From Puccinellia tenuiflora (taxonomy: Eukaryota > Streptophyta > Magnoliopsida > Poales > Poaceae), in contig QRDG01000475.1 of the NCBI GenBank assembly GCA_012064385.1, positions 124,001 through 188,000 of the forward strand: a stretch of DNA of 64,000 nucleotides, written 5' to 3'. The notes under the pieces are model-generated. The model made no database searches, was not told where the DNA came from, and saw only the letters and a list, made by a program, of their open reading frames with translations. This document shows, piece by piece, positions 1 through 11,419 of the stretch. How positions within the stretch are numbered: the first letter of the stretch is position 1; every line of letters starts with the position of its first letter. Both the position numbers and the translations under genes were made by a program.

Positions 1-410
1 TTGTGAGCCAAAATCTAGAAGCCGATTATAAATCCGAGTTAATCGCGCTAGTCAAGGAGTATGTAGACTGCTTCGCTTGGGAATATCACGAGATGCCCGG
101 GTTAAGCCGAGAACTCGTCGAGCATCGGTTACCAATAAAAGCCGGCTTCAGGCCATATAAACAGCCGGCTCGTAAATTCAACCCCTGCAATATATGACCG
201 GATCAAGGAAGAGATTGGCCGGCTCCTGAAAGCTAACTTTATCCGGCCTTGCAAGTATGCTGAGTGGATTTCCAACATTGTGCCGGTCGAGAAGAAGGGA
301 TCTGGTAAGATCAGGGCATGCATAGATTTCAGAGATCTAAATCGAGCTACGCCCAAGGATGAATATCCTATGCCAATAGCCGATATGCTTATCAATGACG
401 CCTCTGGACA
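1..410 (+). pseudogene. Duplicate copy of the start of the RT region
   Basis: This stretch encodes the connector and first part of reverse transcriptase (CFAWEYHEMPG, then VEKKGSGKIRACIDFRD). It is a near copy of about 541-950, with a few per cent base differences and an extra base near 184 that breaks the frame (open to 197, then again from 280). It stops at the single N at 411. Bases 412-540 are the sequence that normally lies just upstream of this region in such elements (reads as DPLEEVDIRDGI), so the order here is RT start, N, upstream connector, RT start. The likeliest reading is two contigs or two element copies joined at the N. A true tandem duplication is the alternative. Confidence 0.75.
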
Positions 411-520
411 NACGATATGTGCGAGGCAATTGAAGAACCAGACGACATGGATAAGTTGGGACAAGGCTTTACGTTGGCCGACCCGCTCGAGGAAGTAGAC
501 ATTAGGGATGGCATTATTCC

Positions 521-1642
521 AGGCCGACGTTTGTAAGCAGGAATCTAGAAGCCGATTATAAATTCGAGTTAATCACGCTAGTAAGGGAATACGTGGACTG
601 CTTTGCTTGGGAGTACCATGAGATGCCTGGGTTAAGCCGAGAGCTCGTTGAGCATCGGCTACCGATAAAAGCCGGCTTCAGACCACATAAACAGCCGGCT
701 CGCAAATTCAACCCGACAATATATGATCGGATCAAGGAAGAGATTGGCCGGCTCCTGAAAGCTAATTTCATCCGGCCTTACAAGTATGCCGAATGGATTT
801 ACAAAATTGTGCCGGTCGAGAAGAAAGGATCCGGTAAGATCAGGGCATGCATAGATTTCAGAGATCTAAATCGAGCTACGCCCAAGGATGAATATCCTAT
901 GCCAATAGCCGATATGCTTATCAATGATGCCTCAGGACACAAAGTCATCAGCTTTTTAGATGGAAACGCGGGGTATAATCAAATATTTATGGCTGAAGAG
1001 GACTCGGCTAAAACAACGTTTCGCTGCCTCAGGTTCGTTGGTTTATTCGAGTGGACAGTAATGACGTTTGGGTTGAAGAATGCTGGTGCCACATATCAAA
1101 GAGCGATGAACTTAATATTCCATGATCTTCTTGGAGTCATACTGGAGGTGTACATTGATGACGTAGTTGTCAAGTCGGACGGCGAGTTAAATCATTTGGC
1201 CGACTTACGACTCGCGTTTGAGAGAATGAGGAAGTACGGGCTCAAGATGAATCCTTTGAAGTGTGCCTTTGGCGTGTCGGCTGGAAAGTTCCTTGGTTTC
1301 ATCATACATGAAGCCGGCATAGAAATCGACCCGGCAAAGATTGAAGCTATTCAGAAAGTGCAGGCGCCGACTTGTAAAAAGGACATGCAGAAATTCCTAG
1401 GTAAGGTAAATTATTTGAGAAGATTTATTACTAACTTGTCTGGGAAGGTTGATGCATTCGTACAGATCCTTCGGCTCAAGAATGATGACGAGTTCACCTG
1501 GGGGGCAAGACAGCAAGAGGCATTTGATAGAATAAAAGTTTGTTTGTCTAAACCTCCAGTTCTGAGGAAGCCGGCTCGTGGTCTACCGTTTCGGCTTTAC
1601 ATTGCTGCCGAGGAAAAAGTGATTGGAGCAGCCTTAACTTAA
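521..1642 (+). pseudogene. Tat-type reverse transcriptase (pol, part 1)
   Basis: Reverse transcriptase of the element, copying its RNA into DNA in the virus-like particle. The frame is open from about 521 to a TAA at 1640-1642. Visible motifs are CIDFRDLNRATPKDEYPMP, the FLDGNAGYNQI block holding the first catalytic Asp, MTFGLKNAGATYQRAMN, and the catalytic YIDD at 1151-1162. The thumb and the start of the connection domain follow (KFLGKVNYLRRFI). The stop interrupts the beginning of RNase H, and the same frame continues behind it, so this is a point nonsense change (CAA to TAA is the simplest origin) and not a frameshift. A one-base deletion near 520 separates it from the protease-RT linker. 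Confidence 0.9.
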
Positions 1643-2557
1643 GAAGCCGAAGGACAGGAGTACGTCATTACGTACCTGAGTCGGCGACTGCTAGATGCCG
1701 AGTCCAGGTACAACTTTGTAGAAAGGTTGTGCCTATCTCTTTATTTTGCTTGCACCAAATTGCGCCATTATCTTTTATCTTGCGAGTGCAAAGTTCTTAG
1801 TCAAACCGATGTCATCAAGCACATGATACATAGGCCGATTCTCAGTGGACGAATCATCAAATGGGCGTATGGGTTGATTGAATATGATTTGGCCTATGAA
1901 CCTCTCAAATCTATGAAAGGCCAGATTGTAGCCGACTTCATCGTCGAACATCGGATTGACTTGGAGCAAGAAGCCGATTTGAATATTGTATCGGCTGTAC
2001 CATGGAAACTTTATTTTGATGGCTCAGTTTTAAGTAGTGGACAAGGAGTTGGCATTGTGTATATTTCGCCCCACGGTACTATCTTTGAGGCCTCTTGTCG
2101 TCTTGATTATTTTTGCACTAACAATGAAGCCGAATATGAAGCTCTTCTATTCGGGTTGGAGATTTTGAAAGGCGCAGGGGTAACTCATCTTGAGGCATAT
2201 GGTGATTCGTTGCTTATCGTCCAACAAGTGGCCAAGATCTTTCAGTGCAACAGTGGATCACTCAACATATATCTTGACGGATGTCTGGACATTATATCAA
2301 CCCTGGATTACTTTTCTATATCCCATGTATCCAGGCAGGACAATTGGCTTGCCAATAAGTTGGCACAACAAGCATCAGGTTATCATATCAGTAGAGGAAC
2401 ATTTTTCACAGTAGAGAAGCCGGTGCTAGCTGTTGTCAATGATGTGGAAGCCGGAAAAGAAGTCGGATTGTCTAAACCGGCTCCAAAAGGACCTGGTGGA
2501 AACCAGCCAGCTGATTGGAGAACACCTATTGTTAACTATTTGAGGAATCCAAGTTAG
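1643..2557 (+). pseudogene. RNase H plus second (archaeal-type) RNase H (pol, part 2)
   Basis: Same frame as the RT. First comes the remainder of the usual RNase H/connection (YVITYLSRRLLDAESRYN, then KLRHYLL and a degraded active-site region). It is followed by a second RNase H domain starting near 2005 with LYFDGS, a central NNEAEYEALL and YGDSLL, and a late VSRQDNWLANKLA. These supply the D-E-D-D type acidic residues. The second domain defines the Tat lineage. The frame ends in TAG at 2555-2557 (CAG to TAG would explain it) and continues in phase into integrase. Confidence 0.88.
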
Positions 2558-3772
2558 AAAACGGATAGGACTGTTCGGCGGCTTGCTTTTAAGTATGCTT
2601 TGATAGATGACGAGTTATATCGCCGAACAACTGATGGTCTTTTCCTCAAATGCTTGGATGAAGATCAATCTCGAGTCGCCATGGGAGAAGTACATGACGA
2701 CCTATGTGGGACACATCAGTCGGCTCACAAAATGAAATGGCTGCTCAGACGAGCTGGATTCTATTGGCCGACCATGATTAATGACTGCTTCAGGTACTAT
2801 AAAGGGTGTCAGGCATGCCAGAATTTTGGAGATGTTCAAGTAGCACCGGCTTCATTTCTTAATCCTATAATAAAGCCGTGGCCTTTTCGAGGATGGGCGC
2901 TGGATTTCGTTGGTATGATAAACCCGGCTTCATCCAAAGGGCATCGGTTTGTGCTAGTTGCTACTGATTATTTCACCAAGTGGTCCGAAGCAGTACCCCT
3001 CCGAAATATGACCCACAAAGAGGTAATTCAGTTTATTACAGAGCATATTGTTCACAGATTCGGTCTTCCGCAGACTCTTACTACAGATCAAGGAACCTCC
3101 TTCATGGCCAAAGAGGTGAAACAGTTTGCCGAATCACTCGGGATCAAGATGCTCAGTTCATCTCCATATTACGCTCAAGCCAATGGACAAGCCGAGTCAA
3201 GCAACAAAATTCTGATCAAGTTGATTAAGAAGAAAGTACAGGACTACCCGAGGAGGTGGCATGAAGTACTGTCCGAGGCATTGTGGGCTCACCGGATCTC
3301 AAGGCATGGTGCAACCAAGGTAACTCATTTCGAGTTAGTTTATGGACAAGAAGCCGTTTTACTGATAGAAGTAAATCTGTCTGCTTTGAGGTTCGCTAAG
3401 CAAAACGATTTGTCGGCTGAGGATTATCGTAATTTGATGATGGATAACATAGACGAGGTAGCCGACAAACGTATGGAAGCTTTGAAGGACATTGAGAAGG
3501 AGAAGTTGCGGGTAGCGAAAGCTTATAACAAGAGAGTCCGCCTTAAGAATTTTCAAATCGGCGACTTAGTCTGGAAAGTTATATTGCCGATCGGCTCAAG
3601 AAGCCGAAAATTCGGCAAATGGTCACCGAGTTGGGAAGGACCACTGCGAGTCATAAGGATTGTACCCGGCAACTCATATTTGGTGGAAACATTGGAGGGC
3701 GACATACTGCCCCGAGCTATCAATGGGAAGTACTTGAAGAAATTCCACCCGAGCGTGTGGCAAACTGCGTGA
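2558..3772 (+). pseudogene. Integrase (pol, part 3)
   Basis: Integrase inserts the cDNA into the genome. Seen in order: an HHCC zinc-binding region (HDDLCGTHQSAHK, then CQACQ, about 2690-2823); the catalytic core with DDE residues in WALDFVG, TTDQGTSF and NGQAESSNK (about 2896-3204); and the C-terminal part with the GPLRV block typical of Ty3/gypsy integrases (about 3640). It ends at 3772 with no chromodomain, as expected for Tat. The normal start is lost behind the TAG at 2555; the first in-frame ATG (2600) is not the natural start. Confidence 0.92.
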
Positions 3773-3871
3773 GCTGCACACATGGCCGATGAGCTTAAGC
3801 ATCGCCCTTAGACGAATCTTCTACATCGAATATTTTCTAGTACGCAAGTTTTACTATAAAACAGGGGGGCA
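3773..3871 (+). promoter_or_regulatory. 3' leader and polypurine tract
   Basis: A short non-coding stretch after integrase ends in ATAAAACAGGGGGGCA at 3856-3871, a purine-rich tract right before the LTR. This is the usual primer site for plus-strand DNA synthesis and helps fix the left border of the 3' LTR. Confidence 0.75.
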
Positions 3872-3873
3872 TG

Positions 3874-4771
3874 TGTTAGCACCCGTTTTTGGCAGGTACC
3901 GGGTTCAAGAGCACTCAGGAGGGAATGGTGACTCATTGGTGACCCGGCAAGAAGACAACTCGATTTATCCAGGAGTCGGTTTAGTGACAACCCGGACCAC
4001 AGGTTCAAGCGCTTACTCGGAAGGAAATGTGACTCGAAGAGAACCTGGGGTCATGACCCGGCAGGAGTTAACCCGGCATAGCCAGAACCCGGTTTGACAG
4101 GACCCGACGTAGGCTAGATTTGAAGCTTCCTGAAGATTCCAGAGCCGCATCAAAGAAGCCAGATTCGAGGTGAGTTAATGCTTGCAAAGCCCAAAACAGA
4201 AGTCGGTGGCGCCAGAAGGAGTTCGGGATCAACCCGGAAGGATAAAGGTGACTTTCCAAAAGAAGCCGGAGACAACGCTTGCAGTCCAAATCCAACACAA
4301 CGCCGGCCAGGAATCTTACCTAGTTAGAAGTAGAAACGGACCTGTACTATGAGCTGTAATCCTTGTAGAAGTACAATGCTTGTACGGGAAAGTCCAGCCG
4401 CCTCGCTATATATATGTAGGAGGTGACGGCCGATTGAAATTAAGCAAACAATCGACAATCAATACCAAACCCTACTTTTTACCCTCAAAGCCTTGTTCCT
4501 GCTTCCGTTGTTCGGCGACTTCTCGAGAGTTCGACGAATATCGACAATCGAGTTGGGAGCGGTCTAATCCGGCTCAACTCAGCCAATCGTCGCCGGCTTC
4601 CTCCGACGGGGTCCCTCCCGAGGGGCTGGGGCGTCTGGTTCGAAAAGAGCCGGCTCATTGTCTTGCGTATCGCGCCTTGAGTCGGTCTCCCGCGGGGCGA
4701 GTTGCGGAGTATCTCCCCCGGCACCGCGGGTACACGAGGACGTGTTCGTGTGACGCGTTTTAATCGCAACA
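3874..4771 (+). repeat. 3' LTR of the Tat element
   Basis: Starts TGTTAGCACCC right after the polypurine tract and ends CGCAACA, giving TGTT/AACA inverted ends, about 898 bp. A TATA-like CTATATATATG at about 4404-4414 is a plausible promoter. The exact ends could be off by two bases because TG and CA each repeat locally. The left LTR lies outside the window, so identity between the two cannot be measured. Confidence 0.8.
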
Positions 4772-4991
4772 CAATGAATAACCAAGTTGAATCATTCAAG
4801 CAAAACCTTTCATAAATAGTACGTTAAAGACATGAAATCAATGTGATCCACATATTTGATTAATTCTCAAAGTTAACAATTCCATGACAAATGTGTTTGA
4901 GAATCAAAACAAAGAAGATGCAAGTTTTAGCAAAAAGCTTCATCTTCCAATGGTAAAGTCAATATAAAGATTCATGTTTAATCTGACAATG
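4772..4991. other. AT-rich spacer between two retrotransposons
   Basis: No ORF, known terminus or tandem repeat is seen. The wording resembles non-coding internal sequence of LTR elements elsewhere in the window, but I could not match it to a specific one. Confidence 0.5.
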
Positions 4992-7934
4992 TGTAACATC
5001 CCAAATTTTTCAAAAATTTAAAAACTTGCATTCATGCATCATCATCTTGCTGCATTGCATTTTAAATGTCTTGAGTTTTAAATTTAAATTTTGGGGTTGA
5101 AATATTTATTTTGACACAATAGGGTTAATTAACCCTTGTCATAAAACCAAATATTTTATTTTATTTTGTTGGCAAGCTATGTGCCCAAATGTTCTAAATT
5201 TAACAACCTTTTCAAAAAGTATTTTATCAATTTTATTTGATTTGTTTTTGGGTGGTTTTGTTTTTGTTTTGAAAAACAGAAAATAGAAAAAGTTTTGTCA
5301 AAAAAAAAGAAGAAGAAGCAGCCAAGCCGGCCCAACTGGGCCAGCCCAGCAAGCCACAGCCAGCGAGCCAACCCACCCGCATCTCCTTCCCTCCCCTCCC
5401 ACTGACATGCGGGCCCCGCATGTCAGCATCATCGCCAACGATGCGGGAGCTCGCCTGTCGCCCCGTCGACTCCCTCGCGTGATTGCGCACTCCCGCGAGT
5501 GCGAAGTGCCGCACCTTCGCGCGCCTCTCAACCCCCACCATCTCCTCTCCGTTTGCCCCCTCCTCTAACCTCCCAATCGCCACCGGGCTGCCCCAAATCG
5601 AGCTCACTTCTCCGCCACGGCCGACGGCCGATTTCATCGATTTCGGTGAATTCCGGCGTCCCCGTGCCATTTCTTTCATTCCCCTTCCTTTTATTCTTCA
5701 TTGCGCACCTGTTTGACAAGGTTTGGCAATTTCTCCTGCCCTAGATTGACGTGTTCGTCATCGACCGAGCCCGGCCGCCGCCGTCTTCGACTCCTGCGAA
5801 CAATTGGAGGAGCACCAGGACACCCCGACGCCGACACCTTCACCACCGTGGTCGTCTCCTTCTTCTTCACGCTGTGGTAACGACCCCCTCCCCTGGCTTC
5901 CTCTTGTTGCACCGGAATGCGCATGCCGGCCCATCGTCCGCCGCGCGGACTACGGTTCCGGCGAGGCCACGCCGCCCCTTTATAGTCGATCTATCCTGGG
6001 CCGTTAGATTTCGATCCGGCGGTCTGTTTTAATTCTTTTATACCGAATCGGTACCAGCCAACCAGGGAGCACCACGTGGCCATTCCTTTTAATCATTTTC
6101 TCTTTTTTCTGTTTTTAGGCAGAAACTCATCCAATCTTTTAAATTCAATATCTTTTGAACCACAAATCCAAATCCAGTGATTTTGAGTATAGTTTTTGTT
6201 AATTTTTGTATCGTGCATGAACTTGTTATTTGCAGAATGTTTATTAACTTGTATAGGTTATAAAATGAGTTTTACAAATCCTTTTTGAGTGAATCAAATT
6301 GCTAAAATCTTGTTATAAAATGAGTTTTACAAATCCTTTTTGAGTGAACCAAATTTTATAAAATGCTTTTATGCAGAAACTTTAGAATTTGTGTGTTTAC
6401 CCTTATTTGAGTGTTTTGGAATTATTCCCATTAAGTAAATTAATAAAATTTGATTTTTGGCATCATGCATATAGAATAACCGGAGAACTAAAAGTTATTT
6501 TACATTTGTGTTGTGGTAAATTTTTGCATATTCATGCATGGAATAATTTTTGTATTGTCACTTGTGTGAATTTGTATGTTTATTTGTGTGTTGTATTTTG
6601 TTAGATTATTCGGAGGGACCCGAAGACTTTTGCAGCTGCTACTCCTGCTCCTCTTGTTGCCAAGGCAAGTGGCACACTTGCATAACTTTGTCCTATTATT
6701 TTGATATATGCATGTGGTAGTGATATTTGGAAATAGCATGATAGGTTTATTAGTATTGCTATGCTAAAAACTGTTTAGAGTAGTTTCTCCCTTTACTAGA
6801 TGGTCTAGATGCTCCTATGATAACTTGGTAGAATTATAGAAATGCTATGCAAAATGTTGTTTTTGTTAAAAGTAAAATTGTACTAAGTTAAAGAACCTCC
6901 TGGGTGGATTTTGGCATTGCTTGGTGGTTTATGGTTGAGTGGCTACTCGGGACCATGTCTATGGTGTTTTTCACCCGAGATTGGCTCACTTGTGGACGGC
7001 CACCCAGGGACAAAGATATCAACGTTACTCCGAGTTTAGTTAGATTACCGTGCAGCCATAAGTCATATGGGCTCTGGCTTGACTAAGTATGTAGTATGGA
7101 ACCGGCCCGACCTTACAGGTGGTGGTAGAGGAAAGTAGGTGGAGCGCGTCAGGATGGCAGTGGTCGGGAAAGTACTTCGGAAAAGTCTCGTCTTCATCTC
7201 CTCCTTTCCTTTTCACTTCAAGAAGGGTCAAGGTCCGAATGGGTTGATGAAGTCTTATGGTGAAAGTGCACAACCTCTGCAGAGTGTCAATCTAAGTACT
7301 TAGCCGCGTCCCTGGTTACGGATGATTTTGAGCAAGCTGGACAAGGACGTCAACGGAGGATCTCATCATTCCAATTTCCTAAGTTAAAATTTTGATGGGT
7401 CAACAAGGGTAGTTGAGGCAATGGTTGTCATACCATACTTGTCTCGTTTAGATGAAAAAGTGTTTTGAAAAGAGATAGGAAAAATTGGCTTTATGCAAAT
7501 CAGCCTTCAAACTCCACATGCCAAATATGCATATAGGTTATTAGAGTTTTCCTCTATGAGTCCACAAAGTGTCACTTGCCAGATCCATTCCTATGGTTCT
7601 GACCAATGTTTTGGCTGTAACCTACGTGTTGCAGGTTTTTCTGACGATGAGTAAGGAACGATGTTGGGTTTCGAGTCTTCAACCGACATGCTCGCCTGTG
7701 GCTGCATGAAGATGATGAGGGCTCCATGAATAAAGTTATTTCCGCTGTTTACTCTTTGAGCTAGCCTTGAGCTATGCAATTTGTAATGATATTTTCCTAA
7801 GTACTTGGATCATTCGTGTAATAATTGATGCACTGTTGTGATATACATCTTAACTGTGTGTGCAAATGATTCGATCTAGGGATTTGCACTATACACAGGG
7901 ATCGTGCCTATATTTTAAGTACAGGTCCGCTACA
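4992..7934 (+). repeat. 5' LTR of the chromovirus
   Basis: About 2.94 kb, starting TGTAACATCCCAAAT and ending GGTCCGCTACA two bases before the primer binding site. It has a GC-rich block at about 5320-6010, then AT-rich sequence with a local duplication (TGAGTTTTACAAATCC at about 6266 and 6321). It contains the empty Helitron target at A6842/T6843. ORFs predicted inside the GC-rich block lack any family signature and are ignored. Confidence 0.9.
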
Positions 7935-7936
7935 GA

Positions 7937-7950
7937 TGGTATCAGAGCAC
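7937..7950 (+). promoter_or_regulatory. Primer binding site (tRNA-Met type)
   Basis: TGGTATCAGAGCAC two bases after the 5' LTR. It matches the 3' end of initiator methionine tRNA, the usual minus-strand primer for this group. Confidence 0.92.
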
Positions 7951-8129
7951 TGTGTTTCCTGTAGGTTCGAAACCCTAAGTTTGGATAGAAATAGGTGGAC
8001 CAAAAATTATTTTTCTAAGTTATCAAGTATACAAAAAATTTAGTATGCCTTTTTCCTTAAGTTTTACTCGTAACTTCTTGTCTTATGAAATTTTTTTTTA
8101 ATCTCATATCATGTTTCTTATACTTAAGG

Positions 8130-8948
8130 ATGACGAGCTTCAACTTCAGCACCGCCGATGACTTCAAGGACACGCGTTTTGGTGGTTATCTCCTCGAGCT
8201 AGTTGGACTGTTGGAGCTACCCGTGCCGACGATCAAGGGCAATATTCTGAAGAAGTTCAACAAGGAAGGCTGCTGGGGAATCAAGGCCATCCAAGCTGGA
8301 CGACAGACCGAGCCCCAGACTGACGCCATCGAGATCAAGCTGATTAGCGACTCCATGGAGAAGGGACTCAACCTCGTCATTCAGGACCTGATAGGACGCC
8401 TTTGTGGACGTCATCACAGGGAGCTGAGGGGTCACTACATCCATCACTTTGGGAGACGGTCCGAAGCGGGAGAGCCTTTTGACATCGACGTCGAAGATAG
8501 GTGCAAGTTTAAGCCCATTTGTAGGTATCTTCAGGACTTAGAGAACCACCTCAATGACCTCCATGAAGATAGACGCTCCGAGCTTTTGAAGAATGATGAG
8601 CTATGTGCCCAACTCAAGGAGAGTGAGAAGAAGATCCGGGCTCAAGAAGAGGAAGCCAAGGCCCAGCAGGAGTCGTTCAAGGCACAGGAGAAGAAGTTCC
8701 AGAATCAAGAGAAGAGAAACCAGGCGAAGAACAAGGAGATAAGGACCTTGAAGATGGAGCTTGCAAGCAATGAGGTGGAGCTAGAGGCCGACCACGACTT
8801 GATTGAGCGACTTCGTGCAGAGAAGAGGGAGCTGTAGGAGAAGAACTCCGTTCTAGAGAAGGAGTTAAAGGAGCTCAAGATGGCGCTTGACAAGGAGGGT
8901 ATCACCGTTGAGATAGTGGAGGAGGATGAGGACGACATGGTCAAGTAG
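8130..8948 (+). pseudogene. Extra ORF before gag: coiled-coil protein of unknown role
   Basis: Open from ATG 8130 to TAG 8946-8948 (273 codons) apart from one internal TAG at 8835-8837, where CAG would restore reading. The first 140 residues look globular (begins MTSFNFSTADDFKDTRF). Residues about 150-265 are a strongly charged Glu/Lys/Gln-rich heptad-like region (KKIRAQEEEAKAQ, then EKELKEL), predicted coiled coil, with an acidic tail EEDEDD. It lies between the primer site and gag in the sense direction and has no zinc knuckle or enzyme motif. Additional ORFs are known in some plant Ty3/gypsy elements, but I do not recognise this one. A role in particle assembly or RNA handling is speculation. 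Confidence 0.7.
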
Positions 8949-9206
8949 AATAGTTAGATGGACTACCATTCCTTCACTCCAACGCTATCTTTCGCTTTCA
9001 TATTGACCTACCAACTTGTGGTATGGCAGTACCATCGCTTATGTTTTCAGAACCTTGGTTTGTTTTGCCTTCCAAACGATTAGTTCGTTTTGATTAAAAA
9101 GTTTGTGTTGACCTTTTGTTTGTTGTTGTTAATGTGTTAACTATTTGTATGGGTAGAATATTTCTTTAGTTCTTTCTATCTATACTCATCTATTCTAAAA
9201 CCACAG

Positions 9207-10160
9207 ATGCCTCCCTGTCGTAATCCTGAGAACAACAACAACAACAACACAGATGCTATGCTTCAACAGATGATAGCAGCACAGACTCAGCTGATGACAA
9301 TGATGGCACAATTCATGGCCAATCAGCATGCGCCGCCACTGCCACCACCCCCGCCACCACCACCTCCCCCAGAAGTGGATAGACTTGCAAGATTTCTGAG
9401 GCTTAGGACTAACAAGTTCTCAACTACAACTGAACCTATTGTGGCAGATGACTGGCTTCGTTCTGTGCACAAGGACTTGGTGACTTGTGAGTGCACCGAC
9501 ACTGAGATGGTGAGATTCACCGCTCATCTGTTGGAGGGGCCAGCAGCTCAATGGTGGGAAACATATCAAATCACCCACCCTTTGAATGGCTTGACTTGGG
9601 AAACCTTCAAGGAAGGCTTTCGTAATGTCCATATCTCTTCGGGCATTATGAACTTGAAGAAGGAAGAGTTCAGAAGTCTGAGACAGGGAAACAGGACGCT
9701 TAAGGAGTACATGGATGACTTCTATGCATTGTCCCGTTACGCTCCTGAAGACATTGAAACGGATGGCAAGAGGAAGGAAAAATTCCTCAAGGGGTTGTGT
9801 GACGAGCTGAAAATCCCTTTGACCGTCGCATACGCCCCAAATTATCAGGCCCTCTTGGATCAAGCCATCGCACTGGAAGATAATATCAAGAAGGTTGAAA
9901 ACAGGAAGAGGAAGCTGAGTATCAACAAACACCATTCTGAGCCCTCATTCAAGAAGCACTTCTCGCATGATATGAGCCATGGACATAAACATGGGAACCA
10001 CCATAGTGGAGGGAGCAACCACAAACATCATGGTCATAACCACACTGGTGGATTCAAGGGAAGCAATGAAGGCTACAAAGGAAATGGACATGCTGGCCAT
10101 AATCATAACCATGGACAGCATCGCCCAAATCCAGAACAAAGAGGGATATCAGCCAAGTGA
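9207..10160 (+). pseudogene. Gag (capsid) of the chromovirus
   Basis: Structural protein that forms the virus-like particle. ATG 9207 follows a non-coding gap. An Asn run (residues 8-13) and a Pro run (about residues 45-54) precede the retrotransposon gag core, with AAQWWETYQ and FRSLRQGNRTLKEYMDDF. The C-terminal quarter is unusually rich in His and Gly (about residues 250-312), consistent with an RNA- or metal-binding linker. The frame is lost at about 10155, just before the zinc knuckle, by a one-base change; the zinc knuckle continues in another frame. Confidence 0.9.
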
Positions 10161-10588
10161 CTTGTTTCAAGTGCAAGAACAAGGGCCACTATGCAACCGA
10201 ATGCCCAGGAAAGAAGGCTGAAGAAGCTAAGCCCAACCCTTTCCAGAAGGGACATGTGAACCACGTCAATGTGGAAGAAGTATATGATGAACCCGATGCT
10301 GTGATTGGTACGTTCTTGCTCAATTCATTTCCAGCATTAGTCTTATTTGATATTGGAGCATCGCATTCATTCATTTCAAGAGCTTTTGTAAACAAACATG
10401 GGCTAGCAGTTGAAAACATTGGGAAACCTCTTAAAGTAAGTTCTCCTGGTGGAGAAATGATAGTGAACTCAGGGTGTAGACAACTAGTTATAGGAAGTTG
10501 GAAAACACCCGTTCCCCGCGGACTTGATTGTCCTAGAAACCCAAGGTTTGGATGTCATCATCGGGATGGATTGGATGACTCGTTATGA
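10157..10588 (+). pseudogene. Gag zinc knuckle and aspartic protease
   Basis: Continues gag in a shifted frame. A CCHC zinc knuckle, CFKCKNKGHYATEC, binds element RNA. The aspartic protease, which matures Gag-Pol, follows with LFDIGASHSFIS. The usual D-T/S-G catalytic triplet reads D-I-G here, so the enzyme was probably inactive even without the frameshifts. A further frame change near 10530 moves the DVIIGMDWM block of the protease C-terminus into the ORF at 10524-10712. Confidence 0.85.
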
Positions 10589-11419
10589 AGGGATTATTGA
10601 TTGCGCAAACAGAACAATCACCCTCACCACACCAGAAGGAAAGAAGATAAGGTTCCGATCAAGGTTTGAACTAAAGAAAGTTAGGCTTAATTCTCTTAGG
10701 GGGGGGGGTTAGCCTAGGAGATGTCCTTAGTGAAGGAATATCCAGATGTGTTTCCAGAAGAATTACCAGGAATGCCACCCGATAGAGATGTTGAGTTCCT
10801 CATTGAACTAAAACCAGGTACGGGACCAATTGCTAAAGACCATACCCAATGGCCATAGATGAATTGAAAGAGCTCAAGAAACAGATTGATGAGCATCTGC
10901 AGAAGGGATTTATTCGTCCAAGTTCCTCACCATGGGGAGCACCAATCCTATTCGTGCAGAAGAAGGATAGTACAAAGGCTAGTCACAGACTATCGAGCAC
11001 TGAATGAGCAAACCATCAAGAATAAGTATCCACTACCCAAAATCAATGATCTTTTCGATCAATTGGAGGGTGCTTGTGTCTTTTCTAAAATCGATCTTCG
11101 ATCAGGGTACTTCCAGATGAAAGTCAGAGAAATGGACATACCCAAGACCGCGTTTACCACTAGATCGGTCTATATGAGTATACTGTGATGCCATTTGGTT
11201 TGACCAACGCTCCAGCTTATTATGAACATGATGAATAAAGTGTTTATGGACTTTTTGGACAAGTTTGTCGTTGTATTCATTGATGACATCTTAGTCTATT
11301 CTAAAAGCCATAAGGAGCATGAAGAACACTTACATTTGATATTACAAAGGCTCAGAGAGCATAAACTATATGCCAAATTCAGCAAATGTGAATTTGGTTG
11401 GAGAAAGTTGGATTCCTAG
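10589..11419 (+). pseudogene. Reverse transcriptase of the chromovirus, frameshifted
   Basis: Successive pieces of RT lie in different frames: YPDVFPEELPGMPPDRDVEF (about 10740), the KGFIRPSSSPWGAP region (about 10900), TDYRALNEQTIKNKYPLPKI (about 10985), FSKIDLRSGYFQMKV (about 11080), and FIDDILVYS (about 11275) as the catalytic YIDD equivalent. At least four indels separate them. A G-run of nine at about 10701 lies in the protease-RT linker. Confidence 0.88.

Larger units (their letters stand above)
1..4771 (+). mobile_element. Ty3/gypsy LTR retrotransposon, Tat lineage, 3' part
   Basis: The 5' LTR, gag and protease lie left of the window. What remains reads RT, RNase H, a second archaeal-type RNase H, integrase, polypurine tract and 3' LTR, all on the plus strand. 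The second RNase H between the normal RNase H and integrase is the known hallmark of the Tat (Retand-type) lineage of plant Ty3/gypsy elements; the lineage call rests on that. The element is dead: pol carries two nonsense codons, and its start is disturbed by a duplicated segment around a single N at 411. No TSD can be tested because the left end is missing. I do not assign a Triticeae family name. Confidence 0.9.

Noticed and set aside
3789..4298. ORFs inside the 3' LTR of the Tat element
   Set aside because: LTR is defined by its ends; these frames have no domain.
5233..6032. Cluster of ORFs on both strands in the chromovirus LTR
   Set aside because: Lies in the GC-rich LTR block; the frames are not maintained in the parallel region of the other LTR (about 13770-14530).
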